From NCBI RefSeq assembly GCF_007004645.1, contig NZ_ML660024.1, positions 1 through 64,000 on the forward strand: 64,000 nucleotides of DNA, in the 5' to 3' direction. Origin of the DNA: Aliiroseovarius halocynthiae (GTDB lineage: Bacteria > Pseudomonadota > Alphaproteobacteria > Rhodobacterales > Rhodobacteraceae). The position numbers and the translations under genes were made by a program. Shown piece after piece: positions 52,805-60,691 of this stretch (position 1 is its first letter; each line of letters opens with the position of its first letter). A model generated the notes under the pieces. That model did no database searches. It was not told where the DNA came from and was given only the letters and a program-made list of their open reading frames with translations.

Positions 52805-54526
52805 ATGACTTATCGCGCCACAACCGACGACTTTCAATTCCTATTCGATCACATCATTGGCTATGACGACATCTCTGCAACCGACCTGTTTTCTGATGCG
52901 CCCAGCGATATGGCAACTGCCGTTCTGACTGAAGCGGGCAAGATGTGCGAAGACAAACTGGCCCCCTCGCACCGTGACGGTGATCTGACCCCCGCCGTGC
53001 TGGAAAACGGCGTTGTGCGCACCTCGCCGGGCTTTGCAGACAGCTATCAAGCGATCGCCGAGGGTGGCTGGATCGGCATGGCCGCAGACCCCGAATATGG
53101 CGGCATGGGCCTTCCGTTGACGCTGCAAACCGCCGTGAATGACATGATGTCGGCTGCGAACCTATCGCTACAGCTTTGTCCGTTGATGAGCCAAGGCCAG
53201 ATCGAGGCGCTAGAGCATCACGCCTCGGACGAAATCAAGTCGCTCTACCTGCCCAAGCTGATTTCCGGCGAATGGGCAGGCACCATGAACCTGACCGAGG
53301 CGCAGGCCGGGTCGGATGTGGGCGCGCTAACCTCGAAAGCCACAGACAACGGCGATGGCACCTATGCGGTGACTGGCCAAAAGATCTTCATCAGCTGGGG
53401 TGACAATGACATCACGGAAAATGTCTGCCACCTTGTTCTGGCACGTCTGCCCGATGGCGTCCCCGGCACCAAAGGCATCTCGCTGTTCCTTGTGCCAAAG
53501 TTCATCCCCGATGCCGATGGTAACCCCGGCGAACAGAACGACCTGCGCGTGGTCAGCCTAGAGCACAAGATGGGGCTGCACGGCAGCCCGACCGCCGTGA
53601 TGTCGTTTGAAGGCGCCAAGGGCTGGATGATTGGCGAGCCGCACAAGGGCATGGCCGCCATGTTCACCATGATGAACAACGCCCGTCTGGGTGTGGGCGT
53701 GCAGGGTCTGGGTGCAGGTGAAGGCGCGTATCAGAAGGCTCTGGCCTACGCGCTGGAACGCAAACAGGGCCGCACCCCTCTTGGCGAAAACGGCACCGGC
53801 ATGATCATCGATTTCGCCGATGTGCGCCGGATGCTGACCCAAATGCGCTGCGAACTGTTCGCCGCCCGCGCCATGGCGCTGTCGCTGTCCAAAGCCATCG
53901 ACATGGCCACCGCAACGGGTGACGAAAGCTGGAAGGCCCGTGCCGCCCTGCTGACGCCGATCGTTAAGGCATACGGGACCGAGACCGGCATTCTGGTCAG
54001 CCATTTGGGCGTGCAAGTTCATGGGGGCATGGGCTTCATCGAAGAAACAGGCGCGGCACAATATTGCCGCGATGTCCGCGTCACCGCGATCTACGAAGGC
54101 ACCAACGGCATTCAGGCGATGGATCTGGTGGGCCGCAAGATGATGGACGACGGCGAGGCGGCCTTCCGCTTACTGGATGAGATCGAAGCTCAGGCCGAGG
54201 GCGCCCGCGCCATGTTCCCCAACATGTCCGAGGCCGTTTGGTCGGCCGCCGAAGACCTGCGCGAAACCGTCGAATGGATGGTCGAGCAAGACGACATGCA
54301 GGACCGCTTCGCCGGAGCATTTCCCTTCCTGATGGGCTTCGCTCGCGTTCTGGGGGCGCATTACCATCTGAAATCTGCAATCGCAGAAGGCGGCAAAGGT
54401 GCGCGCACGGAACTTGCCCGCTTCCACATCAACCGCCTGTTGCCGGAGCATACCGCGCAATTTGCACAGGCGCGTGCGGGCGCTGCTGGTCTTTATGCAC
54501 TCAGCCCAGAAGATCTGGCATCATGA
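52805..54526 (+). CDS. Acyl-CoA dehydrogenase, DmdC-like long form
   Basis: This 573-residue dehydrogenase has the acyl-CoA dehydrogenase fold plus an extra C-terminal helical domain of about 130 residues. FAD contacts are MNLTEAQAGSDVGALTSK and ISWGDND; the catalytic Glu is in VTAIYEGTNGIQAMDLVGRK. This layout is shared with methylmercaptopropionyl-CoA dehydrogenase DmdC and with AidB-like enzymes, but without other dmd genes nearby the substrate stays open. ETF is the likely electron acceptor. The stop overlaps the MBL gene start by four bases. Confidence 0.87.
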   Translation: MTYRATTDDFQFLFDHIIGYDDISATDLFSDAPSDMATAVLTEAGKMCEDKLAPSHRDGDLTPAVLENGVVRTSPGFADSYQAIAEGGWIGMAADPEYGGMGLPLTLQTAVNDMMSAANLSLQLCPLMSQGQIEALEHHASDEIKSLYLPKLISGEWAGTMNLTEAQAGSDVGALTSKATDNGDGTYAVTGQKIFISWGDNDITENVCHLVLARLPDGVPGTKGISLFLVPKFIPDADGNPGEQNDLRVVSLEHKMGLHGSPTAVMSFEGAKGWMIGEPHKGMAAMFTMMNNARLGVGVQGLGAGEGAYQKALAYALERKQGRTPLGENGTGMIIDFADVRRMLTQMRCELFAARAMALSLSKAIDMATATGDESWKARAALLTPIVKAYGTETGILVSHLGVQVHGGMGFIEETGAAQYCRDVRVTAIYEGTNGIQAMDLVGRKMMDDGEAAFRLLDEIEAQAEGARAMFPNMSEAVWSAAEDLRETVEWMVEQDDMQDRFAGAFPFLMGFARVLGAHYHLKSAIAEGGKGARTELARFHINRLLPEHTAQFAQARAGAAGLYALSPEDLAS

Positions 54527-55596
54527 GCGGCAAACTGAACTTCCCCTTCCCGGACATCCCGGCCGAAGGGGAAACCATCAAGGTCGCAAAAGGCGTGCTT
54601 TGGGCGCGCTTACCGCTGCCGATGGCGCTGGATCATGTGAACGTCTTTGCGTTTGAAGATCCCCCCGAAGAAGGTGGTGGCTGGACCATCGTCGATACGG
54701 GCTTTGACACCAAGAAAACCCGCCGCATTTGGGAAAAACTGCTGGCAGGTCCGCTGGGTGGAAAACCTGTGGTGCGTGTCATCGTTACCCATCACCACCC
54801 TGACCACGTGGGGCTAGCGGGCTGGTTCCAACGCGATCACGGCGCGGAACTGGTCACGACCCGCACGGCATGGCTCTTCGCCCGTATGCTTCTGCTGGAC
54901 GAGCAGATGGAGCCGGTGGACGAAACACTCGCCTATTGGCGTGCCGCAGGTATGGACCGCGAGGTTTACGAGAAACGCCTGACCGAACGCCCTTTCAACT
55001 ATGCCGACATCGTCGCTGACATGCCCCTTGGCTTCAAACGCATTCAGGAAGGCAGCCGCATACATTTTGGCGGGCGCGATTGGGACGTGCGCATCGGCAA
55101 TGGCCACGCACCGGAACACGCGACACTCTGGTCCACGGACGGGGAACTGGTGATCGGTGGCGATCAACTGCTTGCCACGATCAGCCCCAACCTTGGCGTC
55201 TATGCGACGGAACCGGATGCCGACCCGGTGGGCGACTGGCTGGAAGCCAACGAGCGTCTGAAGCAATACGCCACACCCGACCAACTCGTCCTGCCCGGTC
55301 ACAAACTGCCCTTCACTGGCCTGCCAACACGCATGCGTCAGCTGATCGACAATCACCACAGCGCCCTTCGACGGCTGGAAGAGTTCCTGTCAGAACCGCG
55401 CACCGCTGGCGAATGCTTTCCGCCACTGTTCAAACGCGAGATCAAGGGCGGCGAATACGGGCTGGCATTGGTCGAGGCCGTCGGCCACCTGAACCACCTT
55501 CTGCACGAAGGCCGCGCCAACCGCACCAAACGCGAAGACGGCGCATGGATGTGGCAAGCTGTATCCAAAGCGCCCAAAGGCTCATCCGCAGGATGA
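54523..55596 (+). CDS. MBL fold metallo-hydrolase
   Basis: This 357-residue protein has the metallo-beta-lactamase motif VTHHHPDHVGLAGWF and further ligands in NGHAPEHATLWS, GGDQLLATI and LPGHKLPF. The overall order resembles glyoxalase II-like and MBLAC-type thioesterases. Overlap with the acyl-CoA dehydrogenase gene (ATGA) suggests work on a related thioester, for example as an acyl-CoA thioesterase; this is inference. The longer in-frame extension lies inside the dehydrogenase gene. Confidence 0.87.
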   Translation: MSGKLNFPFPDIPAEGETIKVAKGVLWARLPLPMALDHVNVFAFEDPPEEGGGWTIVDTGFDTKKTRRIWEKLLAGPLGGKPVVRVIVTHHHPDHVGLAGWFQRDHGAELVTTRTAWLFARMLLLDEQMEPVDETLAYWRAAGMDREVYEKRLTERPFNYADIVADMPLGFKRIQEGSRIHFGGRDWDVRIGNGHAPEHATLWSTDGELVIGGDQLLATISPNLGVYATEPDADPVGDWLEANERLKQYATPDQLVLPGHKLPFTGLPTRMRQLIDNHHSALRRLEEFLSEPRTAGECFPPLFKREIKGGEYGLALVEAVGHLNHLLHEGRANRTKREDGAWMWQAVSKAPKGSSAG

Positions 55597-55661
55597 GCCA
55601 CCCCCAACCGAGAGGCCCATTAGGGACCGATCGGGCGGGAGCCCTTCGCTTGACCCAAAAC

Positions 55662-56609
55662 TCACCCGCGCGCTGGCACAACCTCGTATCCCGGCTCTTC
55701 CGGCTCGTCGTCTACCATCTCTGCCGGAAAGCCCGGCGCGGTGATGTCCAGCCCGGTCGCTTCCTCCAACCGGCGAATGATGTCATCCGATTGCGCCCGT
55801 TCACCGAACCGCGCAATTCCGTCCTTGAAGATCTCGATCATCAGGGGCGATATTTCCAGCGGCACGCCGGTACGTTCGGCAATGTCCTGAAACAGGCCAA
55901 TGTCCTTTTTCACCAGATCCATCGTGAACGAGATGTCGCGCGAACCGTTCAGAATCACCTGACTTTCCGTTTCGTGCACAAAAGACGTGCCCGACGAAAT
56001 CTTGATCGCCTCATAAGTCGTGGCCAAATCCAATCCCGCGGCTTTCATCGTCACCAACGCCTCGCAACAGGTCAGCAGGTTCGCCGTCGCCAGATAGTTG
56101 GTCATCACCTTCAGCACTGAAGCTGATCCCAGTTCCCCGGTATGCAACACACGCCGCCCCAGCACAGTCAGGATGGGCAAAACACGTTCAAACGTAGCCC
56201 GATCGCAGCCTGCAAAGATCGAGATATTGCCGGTATCCGCCCGATGGCACCCGCCCGAAACCGGACAGTCCACAGCCGCCCCTCCGCGTGCGATAACCTC
56301 GGCCCCCAGCCGCTTCACTTCGGCCTCGTCCGTGGTGGACATTTCCAGCCAGATCTTGCCTTCACGAACCTCATCCAGCATCTCGCTGACCACCGCGTTG
56401 CAGGCGGCGGGCGACGGAAGGCAGGTGATCACCACGTCACAGCCCCGCATCAGGTCCGCTGGACTGTCTGCAGCCTTGGCCCCGCGCGACACAAACCCGT
56501 CGACGAACTCGGAATTCAGGTCCAGCACCGTTAGGTCTTTGCCATTGCGCAACAGGCTTCCCGCCAATTTCCCCCCGACGTTGCCAAGCCCAACAAATCC
56601 AATCTTCAT
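55662..56609 (-). CDS. NAD(P)-dependent beta-hydroxyacid dehydrogenase (HIBADH-like)
   Basis: This 315-residue protein has the N-terminal Rossmann motif KIGFVGLGNVGGKLAGSLL, the substrate block DCPVSGGCHRADTGNISIFAG and the catalytic Lys region GSASVLKVMTNYLATANLL, as in 3-hydroxyisobutyrate and tartronate semialdehyde reductases. The usual DAPVSGG is DCPVSGG here. The substrate is not certain. It is convergent with the MBL gene. Confidence 0.88.
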   Translation of the reverse strand: MKIGFVGLGNVGGKLAGSLLRNGKDLTVLDLNSEFVDGFVSRGAKAADSPADLMRGCDVVITCLPSPAACNAVVSEMLDEVREGKIWLEMSTTDEAEVKRLGAEVIARGGAAVDCPVSGGCHRADTGNISIFAGCDRATFERVLPILTVLGRRVLHTGELGSASVLKVMTNYLATANLLTCCEALVTMKAAGLDLATTYEAIKISSGTSFVHETESQVILNGSRDISFTMDLVKKDIGLFQDIAERTGVPLEISPLMIEIFKDGIARFGERAQSDDIIRRLEEATGLDITAPGFPAEMVDDEPEEPGYEVVPARG

Positions 56610-56772
56610 GCCAGATCTCCCTAATTTTCGTCAGGTTTTCACCCCATCTGGCAGCTTTCTGTCCCGTTTCCGACATTCCGCCAGTTTTGCATCACTCATA
56701 AATTCGTGACGTGACGCCTGCTTCTGGCTGTGCCACTCTTCCCCAAACGCAATCCTAATAAACGGTGTCTTA

Positions 56773-57222
56773 ATGTCTGACGGCGACTCTCAAAAACCCA
56801 AAACGCGCCAACCGCGTGCACATACCGCCAATTGCAGCGAATCCGGCCCGGTCGTGGTCGAAGATCAACCGTTGCCCGCGAAAGTGGCTGAAACGCCGGT
56901 CGAACAAAAAAGCCCTGCGCAATGGGCCTATGAGCGCCTGATTCTCTATATCAAGAACTTCGAAGAGCAGCTGGACAACGAACACGAGATCGCCATGGGA
57001 TTTGCTGGCGGCGATGCAGGTGTCTTGCGGATCGAAGGCATCGGCTTTTTCGACCCAGACATCATTACCTATTACGGGTCTGATGGCGAAGGTACGAAAA
57101 CCCAACTTGTACAGCATGTCAGTCAGTTGTCAGTCATGCTGCGCGCGCTTCCAAAACAGGTGGAAAGCGCCGAACCAAACCGCATCGGTTTTCGCTTGGC
57201 TGCACAGCTTGAGGAAGATTAA
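56773..57222 (+). CDS. DUF6173 family protein
   Basis: This 149-residue soluble protein has a disordered, polar N-terminus of about 45 residues and a conserved core with SPAQWAYERLILYIKNFEEQLDNEHEIAMGF (shortened) and LRIEGIGFFDPDIITYYG, ending in a helix with Arg and Leu. I recognise it as the DUF6173 family of Rhodobacterales. Function unknown. It stands alone, divergent from the HIBADH gene. Confidence 0.68.
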   Translation: MSDGDSQKPKTRQPRAHTANCSESGPVVVEDQPLPAKVAETPVEQKSPAQWAYERLILYIKNFEEQLDNEHEIAMGFAGGDAGVLRIEGIGFFDPDIITYYGSDGEGTKTQLVQHVSQLSVMLRALPKQVESAEPNRIGFRLAAQLEED

Positions 57223-57316
57223 GCCGCAGGTCACCGCAAATGAAATCCGGGCCGTGACAGAGGCCCGGAAATCCGTTATTCGGTGCAAAACGCAAACTTG
57301 AAACAGGATTTGAACA

Positions 57317-57451
57317 ATGGCTGAACACGTGCACGGCACCATGGAAACAGGCGCTCAGGAAAAGACCTATGCAGGTTTTGTCGCGGTCACCAAATGGTCG
57401 GTCATCTTCATTCTGGCCGTCCTGGTATTTCTGGCAATCGTCGGCGCATAA
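57317..57451 (+). CDS. aa3-type cytochrome c oxidase subunit IV
   Basis: This 44-residue protein begins MAEHVHGTMETGAQEKTYAGF and has one membrane helix (VTKWSVIFILAVLVFLAIVG), the pattern of the bacterial aa3 oxidase subunit IV family. In Paracoccus and Rhodobacter oxidases this single-helix subunit sits beside subunits I-III. It is unlinked to the main oxidase genes, as is common. No strong ribosome site is visible, but AACAGGA lies nine to fifteen bases upstream. Confidence 0.83.
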   Translation: MAEHVHGTMETGAQEKTYAGFVAVTKWSVIFILAVLVFLAIVGA

Positions 57452-57488
57452 GCCGGGCACCAATTTCTAGTTCAGGTTCGAGGGTCCC

Positions 57489-58085
57489 ATGGTTCGATTG
57501 CTTGCTGCGCTGTCGTTGATTATTTCACTGGTCGGCTGCGGCGGGGCGGACAATATCTGGGCCAGTGATCAGGCCGTGTCAAACGCCGTATATCGGCATG
57601 ATGGTCCGCCGACCCTCACCCTGTTCACTGTGATCTCGAAATCCAGCGGGTCAGGGGCGCATTCTGCGCTGATGGTCAATGGATCACAACGCGTGATTTT
57701 TGACCCGGCCGGCACGTTCAAGCATCCCAACCTGCCCGAACGGTATGACGTAAAATACGGCATGACTGACAAGGCTGTGGACTTCTATATCGATTACCAC
57801 GCCCGCATCACCTATGACGTTGTGCGTCAGGATATCGTGGTATCCCCGCAGGTGGCCGAACAGGCACTGAGAGCAGTTCAGCAATATGGTGCTGTACCCA
57901 AGGCGCATTGCGGCCAGTCCGTCAGTGCCATCCTGCGCAGTTTGCCCGGCTTCGGCAGCGTCCCGCAGACCTATTTCCCGAAAAAGATCATGGACGCCTT
58001 TGGCGAACTTCCTGGCGTACGCGCACAGACCTTTAGCGATAATGACCCGCACAAAGGCGGCAAAATCGTTACACAAGGCCTTTGA
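57489..58085 (+). CDS. Lipoprotein, possible permuted NlpC/P60-like cysteine hydrolase
   Basis: This 198-residue protein has a signal peptide ending in the lipobox SLVGC. The mature part has a possible catalytic His in GSGAHSALMVNGSQRVIFDPAG and a later Cys in PKAHCGQSVSAIL, in the His-then-Cys order of circularly permuted papain-fold (YiiX/YaeF-like) proteins. I cannot name a family. It could cleave or trim peptidoglycan or lipids at the membrane. It follows the oxidase subunit gene by 37 bases. Confidence 0.72.
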   Translation: MVRLLAALSLIISLVGCGGADNIWASDQAVSNAVYRHDGPPTLTLFTVISKSSGSGAHSALMVNGSQRVIFDPAGTFKHPNLPERYDVKYGMTDKAVDFYIDYHARITYDVVRQDIVVSPQVAEQALRAVQQYGAVPKAHCGQSVSAILRSLPGFGSVPQTYFPKKIMDAFGELPGVRAQTFSDNDPHKGGKIVTQGL

Positions 58086-58093
58086 GAAGCGCT

Positions 58094-58426
58094 TTAGCTT
58101 AGCAAGAACAATAGACCATAAAGCGTGGCTGCCCCTGACAGGATGGCCGCAAGAACGTTCTTGCTGAAATACCCCACTGCCAAAGTAACCAGCGCGGCAC
58201 CCAGTCGCGCCGGATCCAAATTTCCACCTGTCGCTGAAGGCCACAACACCAGCGGCGCCACCAGCCCCGGCAGAACGGCAACAGGGGTGTAACGCAAATG
58301 GCGCAGCACCCATTCGGGCATCTGACGATCCCCGATCACCCCCAGAAAGCTGAACCGGATCAGGAAGCTGCCAACCGCCATCGCTAAGATGATGAGCCAA
58401 ACGGTGGTGTGGTTGATCTCGTCCAT
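58094..58426 (-). CDS. azlD: AzlD family branched-chain amino acid transport protein
   Basis: This 110-residue membrane protein has four helices with VWLIILAMAVGSFLIRFSFL, YTPVAVLPGLVAPLVL and NVLAAILSGAATLYGLLFL. AzlD works with AzlC to export branched-chain amino acids. The start ATG overlaps the azlC stop by one base (TAATG). Confidence 0.9.
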   Translation of the reverse strand: MDEINHTTVWLIILAMAVGSFLIRFSFLGVIGDRQMPEWVLRHLRYTPVAVLPGLVAPLVLWPSATGGNLDPARLGAALVTLAVGYFSKNVLAAILSGAATLYGLLFLLS

Positions 58427-59136
58427 TATGACGCCCTCCGTTCCAAATACAGCTCTATCTGAGCGCCGACGATCATCGCCCCGATTGCCGCCACCAGAAG
58501 ACCCGAGCCATAGGGCATCCATGCCATCAACAACGCCAGCACAACCGAGGTGGTCGCCGATGCCACATGTGCAAATGTACGCAGCGCTGGGGCAATCATC
58601 GCAAGGAATGTGATCGGCAACGCAAAATCCAACGCGAATTCAGGCGGAACCTGTGCGCCGGCGACCGCCCCCAGATAGCTTGCCCCATACCAGAACGGTG
58701 CAAGCGGCGCGACCGTACCCAGATAATACGCAAACCGCTCGGACACGGTCAGCTCGCGCTCCATCTCGAACTTGATTTGCGACAGGGCATAGGCCTGATC
58801 CACCATCAAATACGCCACCAACCCGCGCTGCCAGATGGGGGCACTGCCCAGATAGGGGGTCAGCGACGCGCTATACATTGCCATACGCAGGTTGACCGCC
58901 AGCGCTGTCAGGATCACGATCACAGTGGGCGCGTTTTCGGTCATCAGCTGGACCGCGGTAAACTGTGCCGCGCCCGCGATAACCAAAATGGAAAAGCCCA
59001 TAACCTCGGCCACATTCAGGCCAGCTTCGGTTGCGACGACGCCGAACAGTGCGGCAAACGGGATGATCACCAGAAGAAATGGAAGCGCATCGCGCGTTCC
59101 GCGCAGGAAATGTCGTTTCGGGTTGGACGTGGTCAT
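58426..59136 (-). CDS. azlC: AzlC family branched-chain amino acid exporter subunit
   Basis: This 236-residue membrane protein has the AzlC pattern DALPFLLVIIPFAALFGVVA, VIAGAAQFTAVQLM and LRMAMYSASLTPYLG, with six or more helices. It forms the larger subunit of the AzlCD exporter. No leucine-responsive regulator gene is next to it. It is divergent from fdhD, and the two starts are only about 50 bases apart. Confidence 0.92.
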   Translation of the reverse strand: MTTSNPKRHFLRGTRDALPFLLVIIPFAALFGVVATEAGLNVAEVMGFSILVIAGAAQFTAVQLMTENAPTVIVILTALAVNLRMAMYSASLTPYLGSAPIWQRGLVAYLMVDQAYALSQIKFEMERELTVSERFAYYLGTVAPLAPFWYGASYLGAVAGAQVPPEFALDFALPITFLAMIAPALRTFAHVASATTSVVLALLMAWMPYGSGLLVAAIGAMIVGAQIELYLERRAS

Positions 59137-59189
59137 GCGGAATTCCTAAGTTACGGATAACGCTTACGGCGTCCTTGCAGGAGTTGCAA

Positions 59190-60074
59190 TTGTCCACCGA
59201 ACCCTACCTTTCTGAATATCTGATCGCGCCTGACCCCAGCGCTGCACGGCTGACCCGTGCGGTGGCGGGCCATGATGAAACTGGCGCGCCGGTGACCATC
59301 AACGTGGTCGAAGAGCGCCCCCTAACCATCTTCCTGAACCGGCGCGAAATCGTGACCGCCATGACTATTGGCGACTATCCCGAATACCTTGCGCTTGGGT
59401 TTCTGCGCAATCAGGGGATGCTGTCGACGGATGACCAGATCACGGGCGTCGATTATGATGACGATATCGACACCGTTGTGGTGCGCACAGCGACCGAGAC
59501 GGATTATGAAGACAAGCTTGCCCGCAAGACCCGCACGTCGGGCTGCGCGGTGGGGACCGTGTTCGGTGACATGATGGAAGGGCTGGACGGGCTGACCCTG
59601 CCTGCGACCCCGGTGAAAACCTCGTGGCTGTATGCGCTGTCGCACAAAATCAACCGCACGCCCTCACTGTATCTGGAAGCAGGCGCGATCCACGGCACGG
59701 TCCTGTGCGAAGGGGATCGCCCGCTGGTCTATATGGAGGATGTGGGCCGCCACAACGCCGTCGACAAAGTGGCGGGCTGGATGTTGAATCAGGGCGTCTC
59801 GGGCGCGGACAAGATCCTTTATACCACCGGGCGTTTGACGTCCGAGATGGTGATCAAAACTGCGCAGATGGGTATTCCCGTGCTGGTCTCGCGCTCCGGT
59901 TTCACCGCATGGGGCGTCGAAATCGCGAATGAGGTCGGATTGACGCTGATCGGGCGAATGCGCGGGCAGCGGTTTACCTGTCTGGCCGGGGAAGATCGCC
60001 TGATCCGTGACGTCGACCCAGCCCATGCAGGGCATGAAGACCGTAAACACCGCCGCAAAGGGGCAAGCACATGA
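59190..60074 (+). CDS. fdhD: Formate dehydrogenase accessory sulfurtransferase
   Basis: This 294-residue protein passes sulfur from IscS-type enzymes to the molybdenum cofactor of formate dehydrogenase. It has VVEERPLTIFLNRREIV, the reactive Cys in RTSGCAVGTVFG, and VYMEDVGRHNAVDKV. The second Cys of the E. coli C-x-x-C pair is replaced here (Cys-Ala-Val-Gly), while the functional first one is kept. The start is TTG with AGGAG six bases upstream; no ATG is suitable. It overlaps mobA by four bases. Confidence 0.92.
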   Translation: MSTEPYLSEYLIAPDPSAARLTRAVAGHDETGAPVTINVVEERPLTIFLNRREIVTAMTIGDYPEYLALGFLRNQGMLSTDDQITGVDYDDDIDTVVVRTATETDYEDKLARKTRTSGCAVGTVFGDMMEGLDGLTLPATPVKTSWLYALSHKINRTPSLYLEAGAIHGTVLCEGDRPLVYMEDVGRHNAVDKVAGWMLNQGVSGADKILYTTGRLTSEMVIKTAQMGIPVLVSRSGFTAWGVEIANEVGLTLIGRMRGQRFTCLAGEDRLIRDVDPAHAGHEDRKHRRKGAST

Positions 60075-60691
60075 CCCGGCCCCTTGGCGTCATTCTAGCG
60101 GGCGGTCTGGCCACCCGCATGGGCGGCGGCGACAAAGGGCGCTTGCCCTTGGGTGACGGCACGCTTCTGACCCATGTCACCGCACGTTTGGCACCCCAGG
60201 TGGACGCGATGGCCCTGAACGCGAACGGAGACCCCGCGCGTTTTGCCGACACAGGCCTGCCCGTTCTGGCCGACAGTATTGACGGCTATGCGGGACCGCT
60301 GGCAGGCGTATTGGCCGGGCTGGATTGGGCCGCCGAACAGGGCGCAACTCATGTCGTATCCGCCGCTGCCGACACGCCGTTCTTCCCGCGTGATCTTGTG
60401 GAGCGCCTGCTGATCGCCGCCCAGCGCGACGGAACCGGAATTGCACTGGCCGCCACGCTTGACCCGCAGCGCGGCGCGATGCGGCAACCGACCTTTGGCC
60501 TTTGGCCCGTCGCTTTGCGCGACGACCTGCGGGCAGCACTTGAAAGCGGGTTGCGCAAAGTCGTTCTGTGGACCGACACCCACAACGCCGCGACCGCCAG
60601 CTTCCTGCCTGCGCCACACGACCCGTTTTTCAACGTGAATACACCTGACGACCTTGCCCAAGCTGAACAGCTGTTGGAGACCGCCCCATGA
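60071..60691 (+). CDS. mobA: Molybdenum cofactor guanylyltransferase
   Basis: This 206-residue enzyme joins GMP to molybdopterin to make the bis-MGD cofactor. It starts GVILAGGLATRMGGGDKG, with the GTP loop, and has AAADTPFFPRDLVERL and FFNVNTPDDLAQAE. It overlaps fdhD upstream and mobB-moeA downstream by four bases each, which couples MGD formation to delivery of sulfurated cofactor to formate dehydrogenase. Confidence 0.95.
   Translation: MTRPLGVILAGGLATRMGGGDKGRLPLGDGTLLTHVTARLAPQVDAMALNANGDPARFADTGLPVLADSIDGYAGPLAGVLAGLDWAAEQGATHVVSAAADTPFFPRDLVERLLIAAQRDGTGIALAATLDPQRGAMRQPTFGLWPVALRDDLRAALESGLRKVVLWTDTHNAATASFLPAPHDPFFNVNTPDDLAQAEQLLETAP

Noticed and set aside
54238-54522. N-terminal extension of the MBL hydrolase
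   Set aside because: It overlaps the acyl-CoA dehydrogenase gene and is out of keeping with MBL proteins; the ATG at 54523 gives a four-base overlap.
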